From the NCBI GenBank assembly GCA_045587445.1, contig JAZNCH010000069.1, positions 8,866-72,865 of the forward strand: DNA of 64,000 nt, in the 5' to 3' direction. This document shows positions 16,281 through 24,623 of the stretch, piece by piece; the stretch's first letter is position 1, and every line of letters starts with the position of its first letter. The DNA is from RGIG1995 sp045587445. Its GTDB lineage: Bacteria > Bacillota > Clostridia > Oscillospirales > CAG-272. The notes beneath the pieces are model-generated. The model searched no databases and was not told the DNA's origin. It worked only from the letters and a program-made list of their open reading frames with translations. Position numbers and translations under genes: made by a program.

Positions 16281-18101
16281 TTATTCGTCATCGAGCTTGA
16301 GTACAGCCATAAATGCTTCGGGTGTAACTTCAACCGTACCAAGCGTACGCATTTTCTTTTTACCCTCTTTCTGCTTTTCAAGCAGTTTTTTCTTACGGGT
16401 AATATCACCGCCATAGCACTTTGCAAGAACGTCTTTACGCAGAGCTTTTACCGTTTCACGAGCAATAACTCTGCCGCCGATAGCTGCCTGAATCGGAACT
16501 TCAAACAACTGCCTCGGTATATTGTCTTTAAGCTTTTCGCATATCTTCCTTCCTCTTGCGTAAGCCTTTTCTTCGTGGACTATAAACGACAATGCGTCAA
16601 CTACGTCGCCATTAAGCAATATATCGAGCTTAACGAGCTTACTCGGAACGTATTCTGCAATTTCATAGTCAAGCGATGCATAGCCTTTGCTTCGACTCTT
16701 CAAAGCATCAAAGAAGTCGTAAATAATCTCGTTCAACGGCAGTCTATAGTGCAATTCTGCTCTTGTGGTATCAATGTAGGTCATATCTATAAATATGCCT
16801 CGTCTGTCTTGGCAAAGTTCCATAATACCGCCGATATATTCGGAGGGTGTAATTATACTTGCTTTAACCATAGGTTCGTAAGCGGTTTCAATCTCGTCTA
16901 CCAAAGGATAATTTGCGGGGTTGTCAATCATAACCGTCAAGCCGTCTTTTTTGTCTATTTTATAAATAACGCTTGGTGCTGTCGTAATAAGGTCAATGTT
17001 AAATTCGCGTTCAATGCGTTCTTCGATAATCTCCATATGGAGAAGTCCCAAAAAACCGCAACGGAAACCAAAGCCGAGTGCGGCTGAAGTTTCGGGCTCA
17101 AAAGTCAAAGCGGCATCGTTAAGGCGGAGCTTTTCAAGTGCGTCGCGCAAGTCGCCGTATTTTGCGCCGTCTGCCGGGTAAATGCCCGCATAAACCATTG
17201 GAACTGCCTTTTTAAATCCGGGAAGAGGTGTATCAATTCCGTTTTCGGCACTTGTAACGGTATCGCCGACACGCGTATCGGATACGTTTTTGATACTTGC
17301 TGTAATGTAACCAACATCGCCTGCGGCAAGATAGTCGGATTTTGCAAGACCGAAAGCCGACATAGTACCTACGTCAACTACGGTAAACTTCGCCCCCGTA
17401 CCCATCATATATATTTCGTCCCCGCTCTTTATCTGACCGTCAAATACACGGATATATACAACAACACCCAAATATGAGTCATAGTATGAGTCAAAAATCA
17501 ACGCTTTAAGAGGTTTATCGACGTCGCCTGTGGGGCAGGGAATATCGCTGACAATCTTATCAAGCACCTGGTCGATATTGAGACCACTTTTAGCTGATAT
17601 AGCGGGGCAACCCTCGGCGGGTATACCGATAATGTCTTCAATTTCTTTTCTTACTCTGTCGGGGTCGGCAGCGGGTAAGTCTATTTTGTTTATAACCGGA
17701 ACAATCTCAAGGTCGGCATCAACGGCGAGATATGCATTTGCAAGTGTTTGTGCCTGAATTCCCTGAGTTGAGTCAACAACGAGCAAAGCGCCGTCGCAGG
17801 CGTTAAGGGAACGTGAAACCTCATAGTTAAAGTCAACGTGTCCGGGTGTGTCGATAAGGTTTAAAATATACTCTTGTCCGTCTGGGGCGGTATAATCTAA
17901 TTTTACCGCACGCGCCTTTATAGTTATGCCTCTTTCTTTTTCGAGGTCCATATTATCGAGCAACTGTTCTTCCATCTCACGTCTGGATACGGTTTGAGTG
18001 TGCTCCAATATTCTGTCGGCGAGGGTAGATTTACCGTGGTCGATGTGTGCCACGATTGAAAAGTTTCTTATTTTCTTTTGTCTGTCGTTAGTTATTGACA
18101 T
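16281..18101 (-). CDS. lepA: elongation factor 4 (LepA), ribosomal back-translocase GTPase
   Basis: 606 residues, full length. G1 motif AHIDHGKS and the TLADRILEHT continuation near the N-terminus, G3 DTPGHVDF, G4 NKID, and the LepA-specific C-terminal domain ending near ARGRKICEKLKDNIPRQ. It binds stalled or pre-initiation ribosomes in the cytoplasm. A minus-strand consensus promoter lies 33 bases upstream and hemW is downstream. GGAG precedes the start at usual distance. Confidence 0.97.
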   Translation of the reverse strand: MSITNDRQKKIRNFSIVAHIDHGKSTLADRILEHTQTVSRREMEEQLLDNMDLEKERGITIKARAVKLDYTAPDGQEYILNLIDTPGHVDFNYEVSRSLNACDGALLVVDSTQGIQAQTLANAYLAVDADLEIVPVINKIDLPAADPDRVRKEIEDIIGIPAEGCPAISAKSGLNIDQVLDKIVSDIPCPTGDVDKPLKALIFDSYYDSYLGVVVYIRVFDGQIKSGDEIYMMGTGAKFTVVDVGTMSAFGLAKSDYLAAGDVGYITASIKNVSDTRVGDTVTSAENGIDTPLPGFKKAVPMVYAGIYPADGAKYGDLRDALEKLRLNDAALTFEPETSAALGFGFRCGFLGLLHMEIIEERIEREFNIDLITTAPSVIYKIDKKDGLTVMIDNPANYPLVDEIETAYEPMVKASIITPSEYIGGIMELCQDRRGIFIDMTYIDTTRAELHYRLPLNEIIYDFFDALKSRSKGYASLDYEIAEYVPSKLVKLDILLNGDVVDALSFIVHEEKAYARGRKICEKLKDNIPRQLFEVPIQAAIGGRVIARETVKALRKDVLAKCYGGDITRKKKLLEKQKEGKKKMRTLGTVEVTPEAFMAVLKLDDE

Positions 18102-18133
18102 ACAGCAATCTCCATTATAATAATACTCATAAT

Positions 18134-18162
18134 ATTATAACTAATAATTTGCTTTAAATCAA
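18134..18162 (-). promoter_or_regulatory. promoter for lepA-hemW
   Basis: Minus-strand TTGATT (18157-18162), 17 bp, TATAAT (18134-18139). Confidence 0.8.
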
Positions 18163-18226
18163 GTATATTTTTTTAATATATAGCAGCAAATAGATAAAAA
18201 CATTATCTTTAAATAAAACATCACCT

Positions 18227-18740
18227 CTATGCACTTATTACAGCTTCGCACAAACCAAGGAAGATTCCAAAGGTGGAAAACCTTTGGTCGTTTCGTGAGG
18301 ATGGGGTCAAGGGGAAGGAGCGAATCGAAACGCTCCTTCCCTTTGTGCCTTCTTTGCAATACTTTCTTGGCACCAAGAAAGTATGAGAAAAAAGAAAAAA
18401 GATAGGGTTCTTTTGGAACAATATCTCTATGATAATTGTTTGATTCATCTAAACAAATGTATCTATAAAAATTACACTCTTTTAGATTTCTTTTCGTTAC
18501 TTTCTTTCCGTAAAGAAAGTAACCAAAGAAGACGCAAAGGGGTAGGGCGGTAACACCGCAGGAGAAAACTGGTGCGTACAAGTCAATTAAGTTCTTTATT
18601 GAGTTTGAAGAACCAGAGATTCCCTCTCGCGTGGCGAGCGATTCTCCCCCTCCCTTTGAACCCTCCCTCTTAAAACGGCCAAAGAGGAGACCTCTTTGGA
18701 ATTTTCCTTTAGTCTGTGCGGAGTTGTAATAAGTACATAG
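18227..18740 (-). repeat. 514-bp non-coding repeat with terminal inverted repeats, copy A
   Basis: This gap carries no credible gene. From CTATGCACTTATTACAG to its inverted counterpart ending GTAATAAGTACATAG it spans exactly 514 bp. It matches, in reverse complement, the segment 37314-37827 over its whole length at high identity. The ends form imperfect inverted repeats of about 66 bp, and the interior holds several hairpins, for example TTACTTTCTTT/AAAGAAAGTAA and ATACTTTCTTG/CAAGAAAGTAT types. The similarity to copy B extends weakly outward (ACATTATCTT phrases on both sides). It looks like a MITE-type or structured non-coding element; no transposase is nearby. Confidence 0.8.
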
Positions 18741-18799
18741 GGATAATGATTTGTTTGAAGATAATGTTTATTTCATAAACACTATCAAAGTTATTGCCA

Positions 18800-18847
18800 C
18801 CTTTGGAATTTTTCTTTAGTCTGTGTGAAGCTGTAATAAGTGCATAG
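18800..18847 (-). repeat. solo terminal repeat of the 514-bp element
   Basis: 48 bases beginning CCTTTGGAATTTTTC and ending GTAATAAGTGCATAG repeat the right-hand terminus of copy A, 60 bp beyond it. It indicates a partial or remnant third copy next to the T-box promoter. Confidence 0.7.
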
Positions 18848-18880
18848 AGGGGATTTTTTGGGGAAAAACATGAAAAGCTC

Positions 18881-18909
18881 TTGACAAATTTTTAGTGCGG
18901 TGCTATACT
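18881..18909 (+). promoter_or_regulatory. promoter of the T-box operon
   Basis: TTGACA (18881-18886), 17 bp, extended -10 TGcTATACT (ending 18909). Confidence 0.85.
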
Positions 18910-18915
18910 AAGGCA

Positions 18916-19178
18916 TATTAAAAATGCAATGAAGGAATTATTCCCATTTATACTTCACTTCAGAGAGCTGTCGGTTGGTGTAAGACAGTGTGAAAGCATC
19001 TGGGGAGTCTCGTTCCTGAGCAGAACCGCAGAAAATAATATGAGTAAGCGGTTACGGATTGTCCCGTTATCATGGCAGAAGGCTTGTTAGAGTCTTATTG
19101 AGTTGACCGTTTTTACGGTAAACAGGGTGGTACCGCGATAACTTCGTCCCTGAAGTCAAAATTGACTTCGGGTTTTTT
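18916..19178 (+). promoter_or_regulatory. T-box leader, leucine-specific (CUC specifier)
   Basis: About 260 nt of untranslated leader with the standard T-box order. Stem I contains AGAGAG and GGTTGGTGTAAGAC. The specifier region reads GGGAGT-CTC-GTTCCTGAGC, placing a CUC (Leu) codon at 19009-19011. The conserved antiterminator AGGGTGGTACCGCG is at 19124-19137; its UGGU would pair with an ACCA-ended tRNA. An 11-bp terminator stem with a T7 tail (19150-19177) competes with it. Uncharged tRNA-Leu(GAG) should therefore switch on the operon starting at 19230. The specifier assignment rests on position by eye, not a folded model. Confidence 0.9.
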
Positions 19179-19229
19179 TATTTTATTATGCCGATAAAAT
19201 AGTAAGGCACACAGAAAGGGTGTTTTGTA

Positions 19230-20612
19230 ATGAAACAAATTAAAATTGCAGACAAGACGCTTTGCAGAAATGACAAAGCATTCAGCTTCAAAGAAAGACT
19301 TGAAATAGTAAGACAGCTCGAAAAGCTAAAGGTTGACGTAATAGAGCTTCCCGAAATTGCAAATGTAAGAACTGACATTCTTCTTGTGCGTACGGCATCG
19401 TCTTTTGTAAAAAACAGTGTTATATCCGTTGCGGCGGGAAGTAACGCACAGTCGATAGATGATGCGGCGGCGGCTTTGAGTGTTGCAAAAAAAGGAAGAA
19501 TACGTATAGAAGTACCCACATCGGCTGTCGGTATGGAATACTTTATGCACAAAAAGCCCGAAAAGATGAAAGAGTGGGTAAAGAACGCTGTAGAAAAGGC
19601 GGTATCCCTTTGCTCCGACGTTGAATTTTGTGCTTTTGATGCAACAAGAGCAGAACCCGAATTTCTAATTGAGCTTATAAAAATTGCAGTAAATGCAGGC
19701 GCAAAAACCGTTTCCGTATGCGACAGCGCGGCGGGAAAGATGCCTGACGACTTTGCAAAGTTTGGCAAAAAAATAGCCGAGGAAGCCGGTGTTGACGTTG
19801 GTGTTGACTGTTCAAACAAGAATGGGCTTGCATCAGCCGAGGCTATTATGGCTGTGAGAGAGGGCGTTTCAGTTGTTAAAACGTCAATAGGGGGAGACTG
19901 TGTTCCCTTTAAGGCTTTTGCGAGTATGATAAAGAACTGCGGAGATAATTACGGTTTCACGGCAGGAATAAGCTATACCGAAATGCACCGCATATTAAGT
20001 CAGGTAGGTTGGATATGCTCCGAGAAAAAGGCGGAAAAGAATGTTTCTGTATCTTCTGTTGAAGAAAGCGGTATAAGACTTGATGCAAAAGACGATATAA
20101 ATGCGGTAGCGGCTGCCGTAGCAAAGCTCGGATATGACCTTTCCGACGAAGATAACAAACGTGTACACGAGGAAGTATGCCGCGTTGCAGAAAAGAGAAG
20201 CGTGGGTGCAAAAGAGCTTGATGCAATCGTAGCAACGGTTGCTTTGCAGGTGCCCGATTCATACAGACTTGAAAATTACGTTATAAACAACGGAAATATA
20301 ATCAGTGCAAGTGCACAGATAACCCTCAGCAGAGAGGGTAAAATGTTACAGGGAATTGCAATCGGAGACGGACCTATTGACGCGGCTTTCGTAGCTATTG
20401 AGCAAATTATCGGTCATCGCTATGAGCTTGACGATTTCCAGATTCAGTCTATTACCGAGGGCAAGGAAGCCGTAGGCTCGGCACTTGTTAAGCTTCGTTT
20501 TGACGGTAAGCTTTATTCGGGCAACGGTATTTCCACCGACATTATAGGTGCAAGTATCAGAGCGTATATAAGCGCGGTAAACAAGATTGTTTACGAGGAA
20601 CACAGTATTTGA
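19230..20612 (+). CDS. LeuA-like protein (HMGL barrel plus isopropylmalate synthase regulatory domain) lacking catalytic residues
   Basis: 460 residues with the two-domain plan of 2-isopropylmalate synthase: a TIM barrel (about 1-250), a linker, and the dimerisation/leucine-binding domain (about 345-455, with GDGPIDAAFVAIEQI and DIIGASIRAYISAVNK). The barrel's active site is not that of an enzyme. The canonical TTLRDGEQ becomes TLCRNDK (Arg to Cys12, metal Asp to Arg13), and the metal motif HxHND becomes DCSNK (residues 193-197). The length is shorter than LeuA. It may be a regulatory or scaffolding protein, or have a new chemistry. It is under a leucine T-box and 18 bases ahead of the ligase fusion, so it belongs to their operon. 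Confidence 0.8.
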   Translation: MKQIKIADKTLCRNDKAFSFKERLEIVRQLEKLKVDVIELPEIANVRTDILLVRTASSFVKNSVISVAAGSNAQSIDDAAAALSVAKKGRIRIEVPTSAVGMEYFMHKKPEKMKEWVKNAVEKAVSLCSDVEFCAFDATRAEPEFLIELIKIAVNAGAKTVSVCDSAAGKMPDDFAKFGKKIAEEAGVDVGVDCSNKNGLASAEAIMAVREGVSVVKTSIGGDCVPFKAFASMIKNCGDNYGFTAGISYTEMHRILSQVGWICSEKKAEKNVSVSSVEESGIRLDAKDDINAVAAAVAKLGYDLSDEDNKRVHEEVCRVAEKRSVGAKELDAIVATVALQVPDSYRLENYVINNGNIISASAQITLSREGKMLQGIAIGDGPIDAAFVAIEQIIGHRYELDDFQIQSITEGKEAVGSALVKLRFDGKLYSGNGISTDIIGASIRAYISAVNKIVYEEHSI

Positions 20613-20630
20613 TGAAAGGGTAACGTAAAA

Positions 20631-23129
20631 ATGAAGCTTTCGTTTTCAACAAAGGGTTGGCACAACAGAACCTTTAATGATTTTTGTGAAATAGCCGAAT
20701 CTCTGAAATTCAAGGGGATCGAGCTTCACAATATAAATAACCGTCTTTTTACCGACAGAGACGGAGCTTTTCACGATTATTCTGCGGCATCGACATTGCG
20801 CAGTCTCTATGACAAAAAGCTTTCTATACCTTGCATTGATATAGTAAGTGATATTTCGGTTGAATCCGAAGTCGAAGAAGCAAGAAAAGAAATTGCAAGA
20901 TGCTTTGAAATAGCACAGTTTTTGCATATTCCATATATCCGTTTGAAATCGCGTACGGAAAATGCTGACGGAATTAGCGTTGCCGAGAACTTTTTAAAAG
21001 AAGTCTTACCTGAGGCAGAGGAACGCGGCATTGTACTTTTGCTTGAAACTTCGGGTCTCTTCCGCAATACTGCCGTTTTGCGTACGACTCTTGAAGGGTT
21101 CGCTTCCGACAGTCTTGGTGCATTGTGGAATTTGTCTGAGGCATATACCGAAGAAAAGAATGCCGAAATTATAATAAAGAATCTCGGAGCATACATCAAA
21201 CACGTACATTATAACGATATAACTTTTGAAAACGGCGACAAAGAATACTGTCTTGCCGGAGAGGGCGAACTGCCTATAAAAGATATTATGAACGCTTTGA
21301 GAAGCGTTAACTACGACGGCTTTATATCGCTCGTATGGGACCCTACGTGGTGCGAAGAGATAGACGATATGGAAATTATCTTTGCACAGTTCAGCCACTA
21401 TATGAAGCAGTTTTCCGATACCTCAAAAGGAGACAAGAATTTTTACTACAACAGAGTGCATACAGGCCGTTTTAGTTGGAAAAAGGACGACCTTATCGAC
21501 CTTACGTTTTCACAAGTTCTTGACAGACTTGTTGAAGATTTCCCCGACCAGTACGCTTTCAAATATACCACGCTTGACTATACGAGAACGTACAGCGAAT
21601 TCAGAGATGACGTTGACACATTTGCGAGAGCACTTATTTCCCTCGGTGTTAAAGCGGGCGACAAGGTTGCTGCTTGGGCCTCCAACGTGCCTCAATGGTT
21701 TATTGCGTTTTGGGCAACCGTAAAAATAGGTGCAGTGCTTGTTACCGTAAATACCGCATACAAGATTCACGAGGCTGAATATTTGCTTCGTCAGTCAGAT
21801 ACACATACGCTTATTATGACAGAGGGCTCAAAGGATTCGAGCTACGGACAGATAGTAGCAGAGCTTTGTCCCGAGCTTGAAACGACAAAGGCAGGTAAAC
21901 CGCTTCACAGCAAGAAGCTTCCTTTCTTGCGTAACGTTATTACTGTCGGGTTTACACAAAGGGGCTGTATGACGTGGAATGATGCTTTAAAGAGAGCAGA
22001 CGAAGTTCCCGTTGAAGAAGTTTACAGAATGGCGGCGCAGGTAGACAAAGACGACGTATGCAATATGCAGTATACTTCGGGAACAACGGGTTTCCCCAAG
22101 GGTGTTATGCTTACACATTATAACGTTGTAAACAATGGTAAGTATATCGGCGACCACATGGATTTGTCGACAGCCGACAGAATGATGATTCAGGTGCCTA
22201 TGTTCCATTGCTTCGGCATGGTGCTTTCTATGACGGCGTCTATGACTCACGGAACGACAATGTATCCGTTGCCATATTTCTCACCTAAACCCGCGTTGGC
22301 GTGTGTTCACAACGAGCATATAACCGCATTTAACGGAGTTCCTACAATGTTTATCGCTATGATGGAGCATCCCGACTTTGAAAAGACCGATTTTTCATAT
22401 ATGAGAATAGGTATTATGGCGGGTTCAAACTGCCCTGCGGACCTTATGAAAAAGGCTACGGAAATTATGAATATGAAAGAAATTGTATCTGTTTACGGAC
22501 AGACAGAGGCATCGCCCGGCTGTACTATGAGCAGTTATTACGACTCTCTTGAAGTAAGAACGGAAACTGTAGGCTCTGCATTTGCTAACGTTGAATGTAA
22601 GATAATTAACCCCGATACAGGCGAAGAGTGTGCTGACGGAGAAAACGGCGAGTTCGTCGCAAGGGGATATAATGTTATGAAGGGTTACTACAAGATGCCG
22701 GGAGCGACAGCGTCGGCTATTGATGCTGATGGTTGGTTGCATACGGGCGACCTTGCGTGCCGCACCCCCGATGGTAACTACAGAATAACGGGTAGACTGA
22801 AAGATATGATAATCCGTGGCGGTGAAAATATTTACCCCAAGGAAATTGAGGAATTTATCTACACCTGTCCTAAAGTAAGCGACGTTCAGGTTATCGGTGT
22901 TCCCGACGAGAAATACGGCGAGGAAATTATGGCTTGTATTATACTCAAAGAGGGAGAAACAATGACCGAGGACGAGATGAAGAAATATATCGCCGACCAT
23001 ATGGCAAGACATAAGGTGCCGAGATATATTGATTTCGTTGATTCGTTCCCCATGAACGCGGCAGGAAAGATACAGAAATACAAGATGCGTGAAAACGCTG
23101 TTGAAAAGTTGGGGCTTAAGAAAGAGTAA
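20631..23129 (+). CDS. fusion: sugar-phosphate-isomerase-like TIM barrel + acyl-CoA synthetase
   Basis: 832 residues. Residues 1-265 resemble the AP-endonuclease-2/xylose-isomerase-like barrel (PF01261): Glu139 (LLLETSG) and the HVH pair at 191-193 are kept, but the WDxxH metal motif reads WNLSE (166-170) and the last metal Glu (SLEW) is Val235, so the barrel is probably not a metal isomerase. Residues about 288-830 are a complete ANL acyl-CoA ligase: YTSGTTGFPKGV (P-loop), YGQTEASP, TGDL, GRLKDMIIRGGENIYP and the A10 lysine in AAGKIQK. This half is closest in feel to medium-chain/branched acyl-CoA synthetases (FadK/YngI-like). GAAAGGG precedes ATG 20631. Cytoplasmic. Confidence 0.85.
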   Translation: MKLSFSTKGWHNRTFNDFCEIAESLKFKGIELHNINNRLFTDRDGAFHDYSAASTLRSLYDKKLSIPCIDIVSDISVESEVEEARKEIARCFEIAQFLHIPYIRLKSRTENADGISVAENFLKEVLPEAEERGIVLLLETSGLFRNTAVLRTTLEGFASDSLGALWNLSEAYTEEKNAEIIIKNLGAYIKHVHYNDITFENGDKEYCLAGEGELPIKDIMNALRSVNYDGFISLVWDPTWCEEIDDMEIIFAQFSHYMKQFSDTSKGDKNFYYNRVHTGRFSWKKDDLIDLTFSQVLDRLVEDFPDQYAFKYTTLDYTRTYSEFRDDVDTFARALISLGVKAGDKVAAWASNVPQWFIAFWATVKIGAVLVTVNTAYKIHEAEYLLRQSDTHTLIMTEGSKDSSYGQIVAELCPELETTKAGKPLHSKKLPFLRNVITVGFTQRGCMTWNDALKRADEVPVEEVYRMAAQVDKDDVCNMQYTSGTTGFPKGVMLTHYNVVNNGKYIGDHMDLSTADRMMIQVPMFHCFGMVLSMTASMTHGTTMYPLPYFSPKPALACVHNEHITAFNGVPTMFIAMMEHPDFEKTDFSYMRIGIMAGSNCPADLMKKATEIMNMKEIVSVYGQTEASPGCTMSSYYDSLEVRTETVGSAFANVECKIINPDTGEECADGENGEFVARGYNVMKGYYKMPGATASAIDADGWLHTGDLACRTPDGNYRITGRLKDMIIRGGENIYPKEIEEFIYTCPKVSDVQVIGVPDEKYGEEIMACIILKEGETMTEDEMKKYIADHMARHKVPRYIDFVDSFPMNAAGKIQKYKMRENAVEKLGLKKE

Positions 23130-23134
23130 GGAAT

Positions 23135-23947
23135 ATGCTTGATAACAAATATTACGTAATAGACGCACATTGCCATATATATCCCGAGAAAATAGCGGCG
23201 AGGGCGGTAGCGGGAACCGACGGTTTCTACGGAGAACATTCTTTTGGAGACGGAACGGTAAGCGGTTTGCTCGAAGTGGGGGACAAAGCCGGTATAGACC
23301 ACTATATTGTGCAGTCGGTGGCGACAACACCCCATCAAGTGAAGAGTATTAACGAGTTTATTGCAGAAAGCGTGAAAAACGGAAACGGTAGATTTACAGG
23401 ACTCGGTACCCTTCACCCTGATACCGAAGACCTTGACGGAGACATTAAACACCTTATGGAAATGGGGCTTAAAGGAGTAAAGCTGCACCCCGATATACAG
23501 CGTTTTAAAATAGACGATTACAGATGCCTTAAGATATATGAAAAATGCGAAGAATTTGGGTTGCCTATATTGATGCATACGGGCGACCACAGATACGATT
23601 TTTCAAATCCTAACAGACTTTTTCCGGTTATGGAGATATATACGGGATTAACCGTTATCGGTGCTCACCTTGGCGGTTGGTCTATTTGGGAAGAGGCGGC
23701 GAAAAAGCTGTCTGGATTACCTAATCTGTATGTCGATTGCTCGTCAAGCCTATATGCTATGAGCAGTGAAACAGCCAAAAGGATAATCTATACTTACGGC
23801 GTTGATAAAGTTCTTTTTGGAACGGATTATCCTATGTGGGACCCTAAAGCAGAGCTTGAAAGATTCTTTAATATAGGATTGACCGAAGAGGAAAACAGAA
23901 AGATCTTGTCGGGAAACGCCGAAAAACTATTTGGTATTAAGAGATAA
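23135..23947 (+). CDS. amidohydrolase-family protein (amidohydrolase_2, TIM barrel)
   Basis: 270 residues. The metal-binding set of the family is intact: His12-x-His14 in IDAHCHIYPEK, the His in LPILMHTGDHR, the His in VIGAHLGGWS and the Asp in LFGTDYPMW. GVKLHPDIQRF is typical of the decarboxylase/hydrolase branch PF04909, which includes ACMSD-like decarboxylases and lactone hydrolases. The substrate is unknown. It starts five bases after the ligase fusion stop (GGAAT just upstream) and ends at a terminator, so it is the third gene of the T-box operon. Confidence 0.85.
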   Translation: MLDNKYYVIDAHCHIYPEKIAARAVAGTDGFYGEHSFGDGTVSGLLEVGDKAGIDHYIVQSVATTPHQVKSINEFIAESVKNGNGRFTGLGTLHPDTEDLDGDIKHLMEMGLKGVKLHPDIQRFKIDDYRCLKIYEKCEEFGLPILMHTGDHRYDFSNPNRLFPVMEIYTGLTVIGAHLGGWSIWEEAAKKLSGLPNLYVDCSSSLYAMSSETAKRIIYTYGVDKVLFGTDYPMWDPKAELERFFNIGLTEEENRKILSGNAEKLFGIKR

Positions 23948-23951
23948 TATA

Positions 23952-23977
23952 AAAAAGCACCGTTTGGTGCTTTTTTT
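23952..23977. terminator. bidirectional terminator
   Basis: Stem AAAAAGCACC/GGTGCTTTTT with TTTG loop and T runs on both strands; it serves the T-box operon and, on the other strand, overlaps the stop of the response-regulator gene. Confidence 0.85.
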
Positions 23978-24623
23978 ACTTCATCATATAACCTTTGCCT
24001 CTGATAGTGTAAATCATCTTTACACCGAGGTTATTGTCAAGTTTTTTGCGTAGATAGTTTATATATACGTTATCTGCGTTGTTTTTTGTGTCGTAGTCTT
24101 CTCCCCAAATCGTATCAATAACCTTTTGGCGTGGAACTATATGACCTTTGTTTTTATAGAGAAGCGAGAGCAGAGCAAATTCTTTTGGGGAAAATTTAAT
24201 GCTTCTTCCGTCTACAGTTACATTCTTCGTAAATGGGTCAAGCTCCATATTAACCGCAGATTTCGCGTGATTAACAGTCATTCCAACAGCTCTTTTTACG
24301 TCAAATTTGTCGCCAACAAGCTTTATAAGCTCCGTAACTCTGAACGGCCTTTCAAAAAAGGCTATTACATTTTCAAAATCAATATCTATTGCAGTTTTAC
24401 CGAACACGACAAAAGGAAGTTGAATTTTACTTACAAACGACAAGTCGCTCGAATAGTATTCGGCATCAAATACAACAAGACTTGCAGTATCTGCAATAAG
24501 CTTCAATGCGGGGGAATTGAGTGGTTCGGTAATGCTCTTTACCTTTAGCCCTATCCCGACAAATTCAAGCTCAAGCATACGCACAAATCTTTTATCACAG
24601 CTTATTAAACAAATATCGTTCAT
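23976..24623 (-). CDS. atypical OmpR-type response regulator with degenerate receiver
   Basis: 215 residues. The C-terminal winged-helix domain is normal OmpR/PhoB type: IKFSPKEFALLSLLYKNKG, VDPRQ-like start of the recognition region (VPRQKVIDTIWGEDY) and NVYINYLRKKL, YTIRGKGYMM. The receiver keeps an Asp at the phosphorylation position (Asp53 in VVFDAEY). It has only one of the two N-terminal acids (ISCD), no Thr/Ser after strand 4 (VVFGKT) and Arg92 in place of the invariant Lys (FFERPF). It probably acts without phosphorylation. No histidine kinase is adjacent. It is the last gene of the metA operon, overlapping the membrane protein by 4 bp. Confidence 0.8.
   Translation of the reverse strand: MNDICLISCDKRFVRMLELEFVGIGLKVKSITEPLNSPALKLIADTASLVVFDAEYYSSDLSFVSKIQLPFVVFGKTAIDIDFENVIAFFERPFRVTELIKLVGDKFDVKRAVGMTVNHAKSAVNMELDPFTKNVTVDGRSIKFSPKEFALLSLLYKNKGHIVPRQKVIDTIWGEDYDTKNNADNVYINYLRKKLDNNLGVKMIYTIRGKGYMMK

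Noticed and set aside
18159..18581. 140-codon minus-strand frame within the first 514-bp repeat
   Set aside because: No start signal, composition unlike neighbours, not preserved as a frame in the inverted copy at 37.3-37.8 kb; the DNA is palindromic repeat.
22425..23330. 301-codon minus-strand frame opposite the ligase fusion
   Set aside because: Lies across the 3' end of the ligase, its stop and the amidohydrolase start, both well supported on the other strand.
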